Shown: one piece after another, positions 1 to 8,896 of the stretch
Position numbering within the stretch: position 1 is the stretch's first letter
Layout of the letters: each line of letters opens with the position of its first letter
NCBI GenBank assembly: GCA_009775355.1
Contig: VSPN01000023.1
Coordinates: 1-40,472 of the forward strand
DNA length: 40,472 nucleotides
Source of the DNA: Muribaculaceae bacterium
GTDB taxonomy: Bacteria > Bacteroidota > Bacteroidia > Bacteroidales > Muribaculaceae
Reading direction: 5' to 3'
Notes under the pieces: generated by a model
The model's database searches: none
Seen by the model: the letters and a program-made list of their open reading frames with translations, nothing else
Told to the model about the DNA's origin: nothing
Translations under genes and position numbers: made by a program

Positions 1-178
1 TATAAAATTAGTTGCACCCAAAAGTACACCCAATTTTGGTGACGTCAAAAAAGCGTTAACGATTGTTTACATTTCATCGGTAATCGCTAAAACGCTTCCT
101 TTCAAACACATGAGCCGTTGTGATTGTTCACTTGCCCGATAATTTGCTTCTCGTCCTCTCCGCTTTTACAAGTTTAAG

Positions 179-219
179 ACGCTGAAAGACAGTTGATTAC
201 AACATCTTTCAGCGTTTTT
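179..219 (+). terminator. Intrinsic terminator
   Basis: Perfect 11-bp arms, 179-189 and 205-215, around a 15-base loop, with a T-run at 215-219. It would end a plus-strand transcript entering from left of the window. No gene inside the window uses it. Confidence 0.6.
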
Positions 220-281
220 CATAGACGCAGTACAGACGCAACACCGTTCCAGATATTCGGTAAATGACGGTCTAAATCTGT

Positions 282-339
282 AGGGACATCGCTTTGCGAT
301 GTAGAACGGTACACGCCTACATCGCAAAGCGATGTCCCT
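282..339. repeat. Double palindrome (REP-like)
   Basis: Perfect 22-bp inverted arms, 282-303 and 318-339, separated by 14 bases. Each arm is itself nearly palindromic (ACATCGC-TTT-GCGATGT), so the unit is two inverted copies of a small palindrome. This resembles REP/REPIN-type intergenic repeats. No other copy was seen in this window. Confidence 0.7.
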
Positions 340-365
340 GTAGAGGTGAATGGCAGACTCGAGAG

Positions 366-821
366 TCAGTCGTCGCCATTGCGGATGCCCTTGTACTGGC
401 CGAGCAGATTGAAGCGGTGTTCAGACCCGTCCGACAGGATTATATCGTAGCCGGCATTGCGTTTGGTTATGCCAGTGACGGATAGCGATGCGAAATTTTT
501 AGTTACATATTTCTTTACGGTTCCGGGCACAAGAGCCTCCGGAACTTCGCGTTTGCCGCAGTTGACCAACGTCCAGCTTCCCTTGTTGCTGAATTCTATC
601 TTAGTGCCGTTGGTGAGCTTGACATCATAATCGGTCTTTTTCAGCAGATGTTTGTCGACCTTGATCATGCTCACCTTTGCTTTTGGGAAATGCTCGTCGA
701 GCATGGTGCGGGCTTCCTCGGGAAGATCCTCACGGTCAATTGTGTATTTGTCAAAGATCGAGGCATGAGCGGTCGACAGGCAGAATATCAGCGCGAGAAG
801 CGCAAACAGCAGTTTTCTCAT
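366..821 (-). CDS. PepSY-like exported protein
   Basis: A 151-residue secreted protein. The start at 821 is chosen because it opens a clean signal peptide (MRKLLFALLALIF, cleavage near AHA-S); an upstream in-frame start at 887 would bury that peptide behind 22 hydrophilic residues. The mature part shows two similar units, at about residues 30-85 and 90-145. Each has a helix followed by strands ending in an acidic/aromatic pattern (KLTNGTKIEF, ILSDGSEHRF). This is the layout of Bacteroidetes PepSY-like (DUF2874, BLIP-fold) periplasmic proteins. The family is small and periplasmic and its function is poorly defined. It stands alone, divergent from the sensor kinase. Confidence 0.75.
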   Translation of the reverse strand: MRKLLFALLALIFCLSTAHASIFDKYTIDREDLPEEARTMLDEHFPKAKVSMIKVDKHLLKKTDYDVKLTNGTKIEFSNKGSWTLVNCGKREVPEALVPGTVKKYVTKNFASLSVTGITKRNAGYDIILSDGSEHRFNLLGQYKGIRNGDD

Positions 822-991
822 TGTAAAAAGGGTTGTGATAAAACGTGTAGAATGAGTATCACCCCCTAAACGCGTCTTTGCGCACACTCATGATATCCGT
901 TAAATTTCTTTAGATAAAAGTAACAGCCGTAAGCACTCGGTTGAGTAGTATTGTGGAAAGACAATTCAACACCAGCTGACGCTTAAATTCC

Positions 992-1027
992 AAGAGCTTG
1001 CTTAATAATAAGAGCTTGTTTAATAAT
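992..1027. repeat. 18-bp tandem repeat x2
   Basis: Two adjacent copies of AAGAGCTTGYTTAATAAT differing at one base. It lies about 75 bases upstream of the -33 element of the kinase promoter, so it could be a duplicated binding site, or simply slippage. Confidence 0.75.
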
Positions 1028-1102
1028 AAATGTTGCCGTCAGGGCCGTATCTCTGCAAAGGTCATGCAAAGTTGCAAAATCTGTCGCTTTTGCGGAATTC
1101 TG

Positions 1103-1134
1103 TTGGCAAAAGTCCGTAAAAATTTATATATTTG
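1103..1134 (+). promoter_or_regulatory. Bacteroidetes promoter for kinase-regulator pair
   Basis: TTG at 1103-1105, a 21-base spacer, then TATATTTG (1127-1134), an exact match to TAnnTTTG. It lies 47 bases upstream of the kinase start. Confidence 0.65.
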
Positions 1135-1181
1135 CAATCAATGGCCAGAGTGACTGCCATCTTATGTAAAAACAGTAATAT

Positions 1182-2159
1182 ATGACAGGAAAGAAAATGA
1201 AATCGGTTCTGATGTGGATATTGGCCATTATATGCTACTACGCATGGTTTCAGGCTTTCTACAATGTCATGCGCTGTGGGGCGGTATTCCCATATTCCGA
1301 TTTCAGGTCTGTCATGCTCGGCATAGCCAATAATCTGCCTCCGGTCATTCTGGAGTGTATGCTGAATCTATTTATAATCTTCCATCTTGTAAGAATCAGA
1401 GATCTTAGAGTGAAGATCTGCATTGACATGATCCTGTCTGTAGCGGGAGTGGTACTGATAAACTGGCTGTATATTATTGTGAGCGGTAAAGATGTGGAAG
1501 ACTGGGCCGGAACTGTGCTTGCTGATATTATTATTTTCTTCGGCATAGAGGTTTTGTTTTATTTCAGACGGCTATCACGGATGCGCGAGGAAATGGAAGA
1601 GTCACGACGGCAGGCCATGCAATACAGATATGACGCCCTTAAGGCACAAATCAACCCCCATTTTCTGTTCAATTCGCTCAACATACTGAATTCTCTGATA
1701 TCGATAGACGCACAGCGTTCGAAGAGGTTTATACATGAGCTTTCACGTATGTACCGCTACATAATGTCACAACATAACCGAGAGACGGTCAGTGTTGCTG
1801 AAGAATTTGATTTTCTTGCCTCTTATGTGTCGATACTGGAGATGCGCTACAACAATAAGTTTTCTGTCTCGCTTCAAGGCGAGCCGACTGCCGGACGGCG
1901 TATAATACCCTTTACCATGCAGCTGTTGCTGGAAAATGTCACAAAACACAATGCCATAACTTCGGCCACACCGATGATTGTCGATATTCATGTGGGTTCA
2001 GACGGCATAACCGTGACAAATCCGGTGTATCCTCGTGAAAATGTATCGGGAAACCAATTTGGACTCAGATACCTCACACAGCTTTATGCATCGCATGACC
2101 GGCGATTCACAGTAGAAAAGACAGATCAGTATTTTACGGCCCATGTGCCTTATCTTTAA
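1182..2159 (+). CDS. LytS/YehU-type sensor histidine kinase
   Basis: A 325-residue inner-membrane histidine kinase of the His_kinase family (PF06580). About four hydrophobic segments fill residues 8-130. A short charged coiled stretch (RREEMEESRRQ type, about 130-150) follows, then the family hallmark QINPHFLFNSLN with the phospho-accepting histidine at residue 160. The N-box is LLENVTKHN (about 249-257), and a weak G-box, FGLRYLTQLY, lies near the C-terminus. No separate extracellular sensor domain is visible, so the signal is probably sensed in the membrane segments. The response-regulator gene begins four bases downstream. A second ATG at codon 6 is possible. Confidence 0.9.
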   Translation: MTGKKMKSVLMWILAIICYYAWFQAFYNVMRCGAVFPYSDFRSVMLGIANNLPPVILECMLNLFIIFHLVRIRDLRVKICIDMILSVAGVVLINWLYIIVSGKDVEDWAGTVLADIIIFFGIEVLFYFRRLSRMREEMEESRRQAMQYRYDALKAQINPHFLFNSLNILNSLISIDAQRSKRFIHELSRMYRYIMSQHNRETVSVAEEFDFLASYVSILEMRYNNKFSVSLQGEPTAGRRIIPFTMQLLLENVTKHNAITSATPMIVDIHVGSDGITVTNPVYPRENVSGNQFGLRYLTQLYASHDRRFTVEKTDQYFTAHVPYL

Positions 2160-2163
2160 GATT

Positions 2164-2922
2164 ATGAGAATCAGATATGCCATTATCGAGAACGAGGAGT
2201 ATTCGCGAATCAATCTGCAGAATATCATAAAGGCTGTCAGGCCCGAATACGAATTGATATTTTATTCCGAGACAGTCTGCGACAGTGTTTCAATGCTTTC
2301 GAAATCTTGCGTGCCTGATCTGGTATTTATGGATATCGAGCTTGATGACGGGAATTGCTTCGACATATTCAGCCGTGCGGATCCGGAGATGCCGGTCATA
2401 TTTACGACTGCATACGATGAGTATGCACTAAAGGCATTCAGAGTCAACAGTGTGGACTACATATTAAAACCCATAACGGAAGAAGATGTAGAGAGAGCCA
2501 TATTGAAGTATGAGAAAAGAAATATTGCGGCACGCGACTGGAGACAAGTATCGGAAGACTACACATCACTACGCACCCGCTCGCGTATGCTTGTCAGCGA
2601 CGGCAACGGTTATTCGTTTGTGCACACCGACGATATTGCATGGTTCGAGTCTGAAGATAAATATGTGTCGATCAGACTGAATAACGGCAAGATTCTGCTC
2701 ACCGACCAAGACTCTCTTGATATGACGGCGCAGGTTCTTGATTCCGACCGTTTTTTCAGGATATCTCGTCAGGTAGTGACATCGATCAGTGCGATCTCAA
2801 AAGTAAGCAAGCACCTTAGAGGGCGTCTTCAAGTGGAACTGCGTGCCGGATCGGAGAAAAGAATGGAGACTGTCAGCGCGGCCCGCCGACCCGGATTTCT
2901 AAACTGGCTCGGACATATATGA
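2164..2922 (+). CDS. LytTR-family response regulator
   Basis: A 252-residue two-domain DNA-binding regulator. The receiver domain spans about residues 1-118, with the phosphorylated Asp at 57 (VFMDIELDDG), Thr81/82 and Lys102 (ILKPI). The LytTR DNA-binding domain spans about 145-250 (GYSFVHTDDIAWFESEDKY, then the FFRISRQ segment). The start at 2164 is preferred: the alternative at 2143 would overlap the kinase by 17 bases and add seven residues ahead of the first beta strand. It follows the kinase after four bases, so the two form one operon. A plausible target is the giant surface protein just downstream, by proximity only. Confidence 0.92.
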   Translation: MRIRYAIIENEEYSRINLQNIIKAVRPEYELIFYSETVCDSVSMLSKSCVPDLVFMDIELDDGNCFDIFSRADPEMPVIFTTAYDEYALKAFRVNSVDYILKPITEEDVERAILKYEKRNIAARDWRQVSEDYTSLRTRSRMLVSDGNGYSFVHTDDIAWFESEDKYVSIRLNNGKILLTDQDSLDMTAQVLDSDRFFRISRQVVTSISAISKVSKHLRGRLQVELRAGSEKRMETVSAARRPGFLNWLGHI

Positions 2923-3013
2923 ATCATGGTATGGTATGCCAGGACATAAAAGCGGCTCTGTCGTTCATTGCGACGAGTTCAGTCCCCCAAATGTCAAATT
3001 CGTCATTTTTTGA

Positions 3014-3044
3014 TTTGACCCGATCCTTTCATTCTATAACTTAG
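3014..3044 (+). promoter_or_regulatory. Candidate promoter of giant surface protein
   Basis: TTTG (3014-3017), a 19-base spacer, then TAACTTAG (3037-3044), seven of eight matches to TAnnTTTG. It lies about 125 bases upstream of the chosen start, leaving a fairly long leader. Confidence 0.5.
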
Positions 3045-3169
3045 CAGTGTGCCGAAAGATTGCGAATAGCCTCCGCATGTCTGGCAGGGCTGATTCCGAG
3101 GATTATAACAAAGGTCTTCCCCCGGACTCGGCTTTATATTCACATAAGACCTTTTCCAGACAGATCCAT

Positions 3170-6100
3170 ATGAGAGATTCCACTTTACTTGCATTTTCGG
3201 TTCTGTGTCTTGCTGCAGTCTTCACGGCATCTGCGCAAATGCCGTTCGAGAGGGGAGAGCAGCGACATCTTTTTGGTTCGGGCGATCTTGACGGTCTCGC
3301 CCCAGTCCCTCATGATTACAGAGAGGCGTTTTCTGCTCCGTCTTCTGTTAGGCCGGCGCCGACTGCGCGTCCGCTATATACATCTCCCGAGGGTATAACG
3401 CTGTGGGGCAATGTAGTATATGCCCGTTCGTGGGGAGATGACGGCGAACTTCCCGGATTCAGCGCATACAATTATTCTTCGTCCGGACTGGGAGTCTCAC
3501 AGGTCGTGCAAGACGAGTGGATCTTCGCCAACGGTTCCGGGGCGTTCTACGACGGGAAATTCCGTTTCATATCAAAGGGCTATACCACTTATCTTTATGC
3601 GGTCTACGATGTCTCGACCTGGACGCAGACATATCAGGAAATGTCTACGGTCAAGTTTCAGAAGCTTGTGGCGAGCGACTGCGACTATGACCCGATAACA
3701 GGTCTGACCTACGGATGTTTCTGGAATCCCGACACACAGGAATATGAATTCGCCTCTGTCGATTACGAATCATGCACGCACACCACGATAAGTCCGATGG
3801 AGATCTTCTCGGCGATTGCCATCGACAGCAAAGGTGTGATTTACGGCATAAAGGAGTCTGACGGCGGACTCTACATCATCGACAAGGAGACGGGGGCTCT
3901 CACATTTGTCGGCCCGACCGGCATTCAGCCCTATCTTATACAGAGTGCCGCTTTTGACAGAAGCAACGATGTGCTTTACTGGGCGGTGCGCCAGACCGGA
4001 AGCGTGGCCTATCTTGCCAGAGTCAACACTGACACCGGAGCTGCCACGAGGCTCGCGTATTTCCCCGACAACGAGCAGATCACATGCCTCTTTGTTCCGC
4101 CGTCGGCCGTCGCCGGTGCTCCGGGAGCAGTGACCGGACTCAAAGCCGATATCCGGCCCGGCGGCACAGACGTGACCATGAGGTTCACTATGCCGACGGC
4201 CGACGCTGACGGAATATCTCTTGCCGACGCCACTCTGGAATATCAAGTGACTCTGGCGGGAAAAGAGATAAAAACAGGAAAAGCGTCTCCCGGGGCACAG
4301 GTTGAGACCGTATTTGCAGCTCCTGAAGGATACAGCGCGATAACTGTGACGGCATCCGGCGACAAGGGCCGAGGCATTCCTGTGGAGCGCCGCATATGGT
4401 GCGGCGCCGACACTCCGTCGAAAGTGACTGACGTTGCCGTGTCGGTCGATAGCGACAACCTCGTGTCTCTGTCCTGGAAAGGCTCTGAGACCGGAATCCA
4501 TGGTGGCTACATCGGTCTTTCCGCACTTAGTTATGACGTGATCCGCATGCCTGAAGGAAAAGTAGTGTCATCACGACAGAAAGAGACTTCTTTCTCCGAG
4601 ACGCTCGGACAGGGAATGGCCGGAAGCTATCATTATGTCGTGATCCCTTACGCCGGAGATTTGGCCGGTGAACCCGCCGAATCCTCGAGAATTACGGCAA
4701 TCGGTGCGTTTGCGGTTCCATACAACGAAAGTTTTGACTCAGAAGCCGGCTTTGAATCATTCATGACCGTAGATTCCAACGGTGATTCCAAGACATGGTA
4801 CTGGAACTCGCAGATGCAGCTTGCACAGTATTATGTGAACTGGAGCAAGGATGCCGATGACTGGCTTCTCACTCCCGAGATCGCCATGGAGAAAGACCGG
4901 CTTTATGTGCTCTCGTTCGACTGCCGCGGGTGGAATGGAAACACTGCTGAGAAGCTTGCCGTTGCGATCGGTAAGGGAACTGATCCCTCCGCTTATACAG
5001 ACATAATGCCGATTACCGAGATCAGGTCGGGCGACATGCAGACCTGTCGGCTTATTTTCAGTGTGCCGGAAGATGGTGACTATAGAATCGGATACCACTG
5101 CACGAGTCCCCGCACAGCGATGTATGTTCTGATCGACAATATATCCGTGACCGACGGCATCTCTCCGACGGCTCCCGGCATGGTGACGGATCTGACTGTC
5201 GTGCCTGATCCGACAGGTCTTCTGTCGGCCGATATTGTATTCACGACTCCTTCGGCTGATGTGTTGGGCAATGCCCTGACTTCTCCGGTCGACGTCGAGA
5301 TCTGTCGCAATGACACGGAGACTCCGGTTGCCGTGCTTTCAGGTCTTGAACCGGGCAAAGAGCATACATATACCGACACAGATGTCATCGACACGGGAAT
5401 CAACCGTTACGTTGTCAGGGTCTCGGGCAATGGCGGCAAGGGTCTCCCGGCTGAATCTTCCGTTTATGTAGGTCAGGACAGGCCGATGGCATCGGAGTCT
5501 GTCACCCTGCAGGATAACGGAGACCACTACATGCTCTCATGGGCCGAACCCTCTGCGGAAGGAGTCTCATATCCGCCGCATCCAGTCATCCCGTCTTCTC
5601 TGACCTACAATGTATATTCACCCGACCAGGCATTGCTGGCGGAAGGAATCGAAGGACTTTCATTCCGACTTCCGGAAAGCTACGTGACCGGCGAGCAGGG
5701 ACTTCTCTCCTTCTATGTCACTGGTGTATCGCCTGCCGGCGAGGGTGCTATGGCGTCTTCGAACGCCATACTGACCGGCAAGCCATACGACCTGCCTTTC
5801 CGCGAGAGCTTCAGGGATGGCGTAGATCCTGATTCGTTCTGGTGGATAGGTGGCGGCAATCCTTTCTATCCCTCTGCCGACAAGGCATATGACGGCGACG
5901 GCGGGTGTATCAGGTGGAAAGATTCAAGCTGGGAGAAGACAACATGGTTCAATTCAGCGAAACTCAATATCTCGTCCGCCCAGTCTCCATCATTGCAGTT
6001 CGCATATTGGGCGATACCGGGCAAACATTTGAAGATAAGCACATACATATCTCCCGAAGGGGGCGAAGACATATTTCTCGGCGAGACAGACTTCATGTCG

Positions 6101-7555
6101 GAGACAGGAGACGAAGGATGGCGCCTGGCTTCATTCGACCTCACTCCCCACAAGGAAGGCAAATTCGCCATTGTCAAGTTATATGTGGAGAGTCAGGAGA
6201 CATATGACTATTACAATCCGCTTTATCTTTATTTAGACCAGATCTGCGTTGTCGACACGGATGTGGCAAACCTGACCGCAGCCGCGCTTTCCGCTCCGTC
6301 CACGCTTTATGCCGGCCAGACAGGTCAGATCAGTGTAGTCGTGCAGAACTCGGCTTCCAAGGGTGTTGGCTACAAGGTCAGCATGTATGTAGACGGTGTG
6401 GCTGCCGATTCGCGTGAGATACCGTATATCGGTCCGCTTTCACAGGAAACCGTATCATTCTCTTACACACCGTCAGTGCTCTCGGATGCAAGTGTCAGCT
6501 TCCACGCTGAGATCGAATGCGCGGATGATCTCTTCCCTGCCGACAACACAACGGGGAGCGCGGTCACCGATATTCTGATTCCTGACTATCCGGTCGTGAC
6601 AGATCTGACGGCTTCTTTCGGAAACGGCGCGGTGGTTCTGAACTGGAGTGAGCCTGCGTGTGATCTGGGCGTGGTGAGCGAGTCTTTCGAGGATTACACT
6701 CACAAGGATACAAATTTCGGGTTCTGGACAACCGTTGACCAGGACCTGGGTTGGGCCTTTACAAACCAGATAGTCGATGTCGGATACCATAATGTGCCGA
6801 TGGCGTGGGCGGTGTTCAATTCGATAGCCGCCGGAGTTTCCGAAGACGAGGCGCAATATTATGAGGCGCATACCGGCACCACCTCGTTGCTGGCGTTTGC
6901 CTCGCAGCCCGAGACCGTGAAGAGGGGGGTGGGCAACGACGACTGGCTCATATCGCCGGAACTTTCATGCACCGCGTCGCATCTACTGACGTTCTGGGCC
7001 AAGGCTGTTAAAGGAGACAAATACGGGCCTGAGTCTTTTGAAGTGCTCTATACCAGAGGATTCCCGAATGAGACCGGGGCTTTTGTAAGCCTGGGAACAT
7101 TCTCGGCTCCGCAGTCATGGACGGAATACTCCCTGCAGATCCCGGAAGGAGCGCGGTTCTTCGCGATACGCTACAGGACACTGGGAGGATTCTACATGAT
7201 GCTTGACGACATCGAATTCGAACGAGGCATGCTTGAAGTGACAGGCTATTCCATATTCCGCGACGGTAAAAAGATCGCGGAAGTTCCCGGGGCAGCCAAT
7301 TCGATCTCCGATTTCACTGCCGATGTGAATGAGAAGCATACTTACACGGTGACTGTGAAATATTCGAACGGAGAGTCAGGCATGTCGAACGAGGCGCTGA
7401 CCGACATGTCGGGAGTCGATGGAGTCAGAGGTCTTAGGGAATGTCCGTTCGATGTGTTCTCGGCAGACGGAATCATGGTGCGCGGCAATGCGACTGATCT
7501 CAAGGACCTCCCGCGTGGCGTCTACATCGTCAACGGCAAAAAGGTGATTAAGTAA
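3170..7555 (+). CDS. Giant surface protein, choice-of-anchor-J/Fn3, T9SS-like
   Basis: A 1461-residue exported protein. The start at 3170 gives a clean signal peptide (cleavage near TASAQ-M); the frame stays open to 3047, but those 41 residues are not signal-like. Domain order: a propeller-like N-terminal region (about 60-310, repeated 'DPITG/DKETG' turns with YGI), fibronectin-III-like strands, a choice-of-anchor-J (cleaved-adhesin/MAM-like) module near 515-660 (DDWLLTPE), another near 870-1030, a CARDB-like module near 1035-1140, and a third anchor-J module near 1165-1350 (DDWLISPE). The C-terminal about 45 residues end LPRGVYIVNGKKVIK, like type IX secretion sorting domains. Probably a cell-surface adhesin or binding protein; the ligand is unknown. 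It is a paralogue of the protein at 28668-33329. Confidence 0.85.
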   Translation: MRDSTLLAFSVLCLAAVFTASAQMPFERGEQRHLFGSGDLDGLAPVPHDYREAFSAPSSVRPAPTARPLYTSPEGITLWGNVVYARSWGDDGELPGFSAYNYSSSGLGVSQVVQDEWIFANGSGAFYDGKFRFISKGYTTYLYAVYDVSTWTQTYQEMSTVKFQKLVASDCDYDPITGLTYGCFWNPDTQEYEFASVDYESCTHTTISPMEIFSAIAIDSKGVIYGIKESDGGLYIIDKETGALTFVGPTGIQPYLIQSAAFDRSNDVLYWAVRQTGSVAYLARVNTDTGAATRLAYFPDNEQITCLFVPPSAVAGAPGAVTGLKADIRPGGTDVTMRFTMPTADADGISLADATLEYQVTLAGKEIKTGKASPGAQVETVFAAPEGYSAITVTASGDKGRGIPVERRIWCGADTPSKVTDVAVSVDSDNLVSLSWKGSETGIHGGYIGLSALSYDVIRMPEGKVVSSRQKETSFSETLGQGMAGSYHYVVIPYAGDLAGEPAESSRITAIGAFAVPYNESFDSEAGFESFMTVDSNGDSKTWYWNSQMQLAQYYVNWSKDADDWLLTPEIAMEKDRLYVLSFDCRGWNGNTAEKLAVAIGKGTDPSAYTDIMPITEIRSGDMQTCRLIFSVPEDGDYRIGYHCTSPRTAMYVLIDNISVTDGISPTAPGMVTDLTVVPDPTGLLSADIVFTTPSADVLGNALTSPVDVEICRNDTETPVAVLSGLEPGKEHTYTDTDVIDTGINRYVVRVSGNGGKGLPAESSVYVGQDRPMASESVTLQDNGDHYMLSWAEPSAEGVSYPPHPVIPSSLTYNVYSPDQALLAEGIEGLSFRLPESYVTGEQGLLSFYVTGVSPAGEGAMASSNAILTGKPYDLPFRESFRDGVDPDSFWWIGGGNPFYPSADKAYDGDGGCIRWKDSSWEKTTWFNSAKLNISSAQSPSLQFAYWAIPGKHLKISTYISPEGGEDIFLGETDFMSETGDEGWRLASFDLTPHKEGKFAIVKLYVESQETYDYYNPLYLYLDQICVVDTDVANLTAAALSAPSTLYAGQTGQISVVVQNSASKGVGYKVSMYVDGVAADSREIPYIGPLSQETVSFSYTPSVLSDASVSFHAEIECADDLFPADNTTGSAVTDILIPDYPVVTDLTASFGNGAVVLNWSEPACDLGVVSESFEDYTHKDTNFGFWTTVDQDLGWAFTNQIVDVGYHNVPMAWAVFNSIAAGVSEDEAQYYEAHTGTTSLLAFASQPETVKRGVGNDDWLISPELSCTASHLLTFWAKAVKGDKYGPESFEVLYTRGFPNETGAFVSLGTFSAPQSWTEYSLQIPEGARFFAIRYRTLGGFYMMLDDIEFERGMLEVTGYSIFRDGKKIAEVPGAANSISDFTADVNEKHTYTVTVKYSNGESGMSNEALTDMSGVDGVRGLRECPFDVFSADGIMVRGNATDLKDLPRGVYIVNGKKVIK

Positions 7556-7735
7556 GTGTTCAAATTTAAACGATAGTAAGTGAAAAGAAATCTTTTATAC
7601 AATATGCGAGCTTGTTTTTTGCCGATTCCGGCTTGTCGCTCAGTCGCATAGCCCGCTATGCTCCTTCGCTCCGCACCAGAATCGCCTAAAAAACAAGCTC
7701 GCATATTGTATAAATTAAATTTGAACACTTACTTA
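7549..7735. repeat. Nested 187-base palindromic element
   Basis: The outer arms 7549-7569 and 7715-7735 are a perfect 21-bp inverted repeat; the left arm includes the stop codon of the giant surface protein. The inner arms 7595-7620 and 7688-7713 are a perfect 26-bp inverted repeat. The centre adds an imperfect stem (CGATTCCGG against CCAGAATCG) and a GCATAG-CCCG-CTATGC hairpin. The 25-base left spacer faces a single base on the right, so the structure is asymmetric. There is no T-run after the outer stem, so it is not a simple terminator. Confidence 0.85.
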
Positions 7736-7764
7736 TCTGAAGATTTTTCTACAGCAATACATAG

Positions 7765-7798
7765 TCCGCCCCAGGAGACACAGGTCTCCTGGGGCGGA
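7765..7798 (-). terminator. Hairpin terminator after rubrerythrin
   Basis: Perfect 15-bp arms, 7765-7779 and 7784-7798, with a 4-base loop, 24 bases past the rubrerythrin stop. No strong T-run follows on the minus strand, so termination is inferred from position and stem strength. Confidence 0.65.
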
Positions 7799-7821
7799 TT
7801 GAGCATTATCTCGGTATTGGA

Positions 7822-8364
7822 TCAATAGTTCTTGGCCTCGATCTCAAAGAAGCTCTGCGGATGCTCGCATACGGGGCATACGCCGGGAGCTTTCTTGCCG
7901 ATCACGATGTGTCCGCAGTTGCGGCATACCCAGATCGTGTCGCCTTCGCGCGAGAAGACGATACCCTCCTCAATGTTGGCGAGAAGACGACGGTAACGCT
8001 CCTCGTGGTGACGCTCGATTGCGGCCACTGCGCGGAATTTGCGGGCGATCTCGGGGAAGCCCTCCTCTTCTGCCTCTGCGGCCATACGGTCGTACATGTC
8101 GGTCCACTCGAAGTTCTCACCTTCGGCGGCATCGCGTAGATTGGTCATCGTGTCGGGCACCTTGCCTTCGTGGAGAAGCTTGAACCAGAGTTTGGCGTGT
8201 TCCTTCTCGTTGGTTGCTGTCTCCTCGAAGATTGCAGCGATCTGCTCGTAACCCTCCTTGCGGGCTTTCGAGGCATAATATGTATATTTATTGCGTGCCT
8301 GAGACTCGCCTGCGAAGGCGTCCATAAGATTGCGCTCGGTCTTTGTTCCTTTGATGTCTTTCAT
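7822..8364 (-). CDS. rbr: Rubrerythrin
   Basis: A 180-residue cytoplasmic non-haem di-iron peroxidase that reduces hydrogen peroxide in anaerobes using electrons from rubredoxin or NADH-linked reductases. The ferritin-like four-helix domain fills residues 1-135, with the usual acidic and His ligands (GESQARNKY around Glu20, NEKEH at 52-56, IERHHEERY around 116-124). The C-terminal rubredoxin-like domain has CRNCG (147-151) and CPVC (163-166) for the mononuclear iron. The length is typical of the family. It lies 68 bases downstream of a Fur/PerR-type gene on the same strand, and an AGAGG ribosome site precedes the start. It is probably co-transcribed with and controlled by that regulator. Confidence 0.95.
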   Translation of the reverse strand: MKDIKGTKTERNLMDAFAGESQARNKYTYYASKARKEGYEQIAAIFEETATNEKEHAKLWFKLLHEGKVPDTMTNLRDAAEGENFEWTDMYDRMAAEAEEEGFPEIARKFRAVAAIERHHEERYRRLLANIEEGIVFSREGDTIWVCRNCGHIVIGKKAPGVCPVCEHPQSFFEIEAKNY

Positions 8365-8432
8365 TTTAACCTCTTTGTTTAAGTTATTACTCGTAAGTTT
8401 ATGTTTGATTTATTTGTTTTATTCTCTGCGAT

Positions 8433-8876
8433 TTAACAGTCGGCGTTTCGGGTTCTTCCGCCGCACTCCTTACAGTATCCTTTGTAGAACACGTCGGCAG
8501 ATTCAAGCGTGCAGCCTTCGGGCAATCGGATTTCTCCGAGGTTCATCTCCACATCCATGATCTTCCCGCAGCATACGCACCGGAAGTGTGCGTGAGGTTC
8601 GAAGGCCGACAGGTCGTATCTTGCCAGTCCTGTCTCGATCTCGACCACACGCGCCAGGCGGTTCTCGGTCAGCGAGTGGAGGGTGTTGTAGACTGTAGTC
8701 CTCGACAGAGAAGGCATCGATGGTTTCAGCACATTGTAGATCTCCTCAGCCGAGGGGTGTGTTCTCGCATTGCCGATGTGCGACAGGATTGCTATCCGCT
8801 GCACCGACGGCCTCATGCCAGCCCTGTGCATCATCAGAGTGATCTCCGCATCCGATATTGTAGGATTTGTCTTCAT
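8433..8876 (-). CDS. perR: Fur-family regulator, PerR-like
   Basis: A 147-residue metal-dependent repressor of the Fur family. The winged helix is at about residues 10-85, with the typical recognition segment SRTTVYNTLHSL. The dimerisation domain carries HAHFRCVCCG (first Cys pair of the structural zinc site, about 95-105) and GYCKECGG (second pair near the C-terminus). A peroxide-sensing rather than iron-sensing role is inferred from linkage to rubrerythrin, as in other Bacteroidales. A TAnnTTTG -7 element lies just upstream, with an inverted repeat overlapping its -33 region that may be its own operator. Confidence 0.88.
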   Translation of the reverse strand: MKTNPTISDAEITLMMHRAGMRPSVQRIAILSHIGNARTHPSAEEIYNVLKPSMPSLSRTTVYNTLHSLTENRLARVVEIETGLARYDLSAFEPHAHFRCVCCGKIMDVEMNLGEIRLPEGCTLESADVFYKGYCKECGGRTRNADC

Positions 8877-8896
8877 CAGTTTTGCTTTAATGATTA

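Larger units (their letters stand above)
1..365. other. Non-coding left end
   Basis: I see no convincing gene here; the short ORF at 294-485 runs antisense into the PepSY-like gene and starts inside a palindrome. The stretch holds a terminator-like hairpin (179-219) and a double palindrome (282-339), listed separately. It may be the 3' flank of a gene left of the window. Confidence 0.6.
822..1181. other. Divergent intergenic region with tandem repeat
   Basis: 360 bases between two divergent genes. It holds a tandem duplication of an 18-base unit (992-1009 and 1010-1027, one mismatch at 1001/1019) and, further right, the promoter of the sensor kinase. No open frame of interest was seen. Confidence 0.6.
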
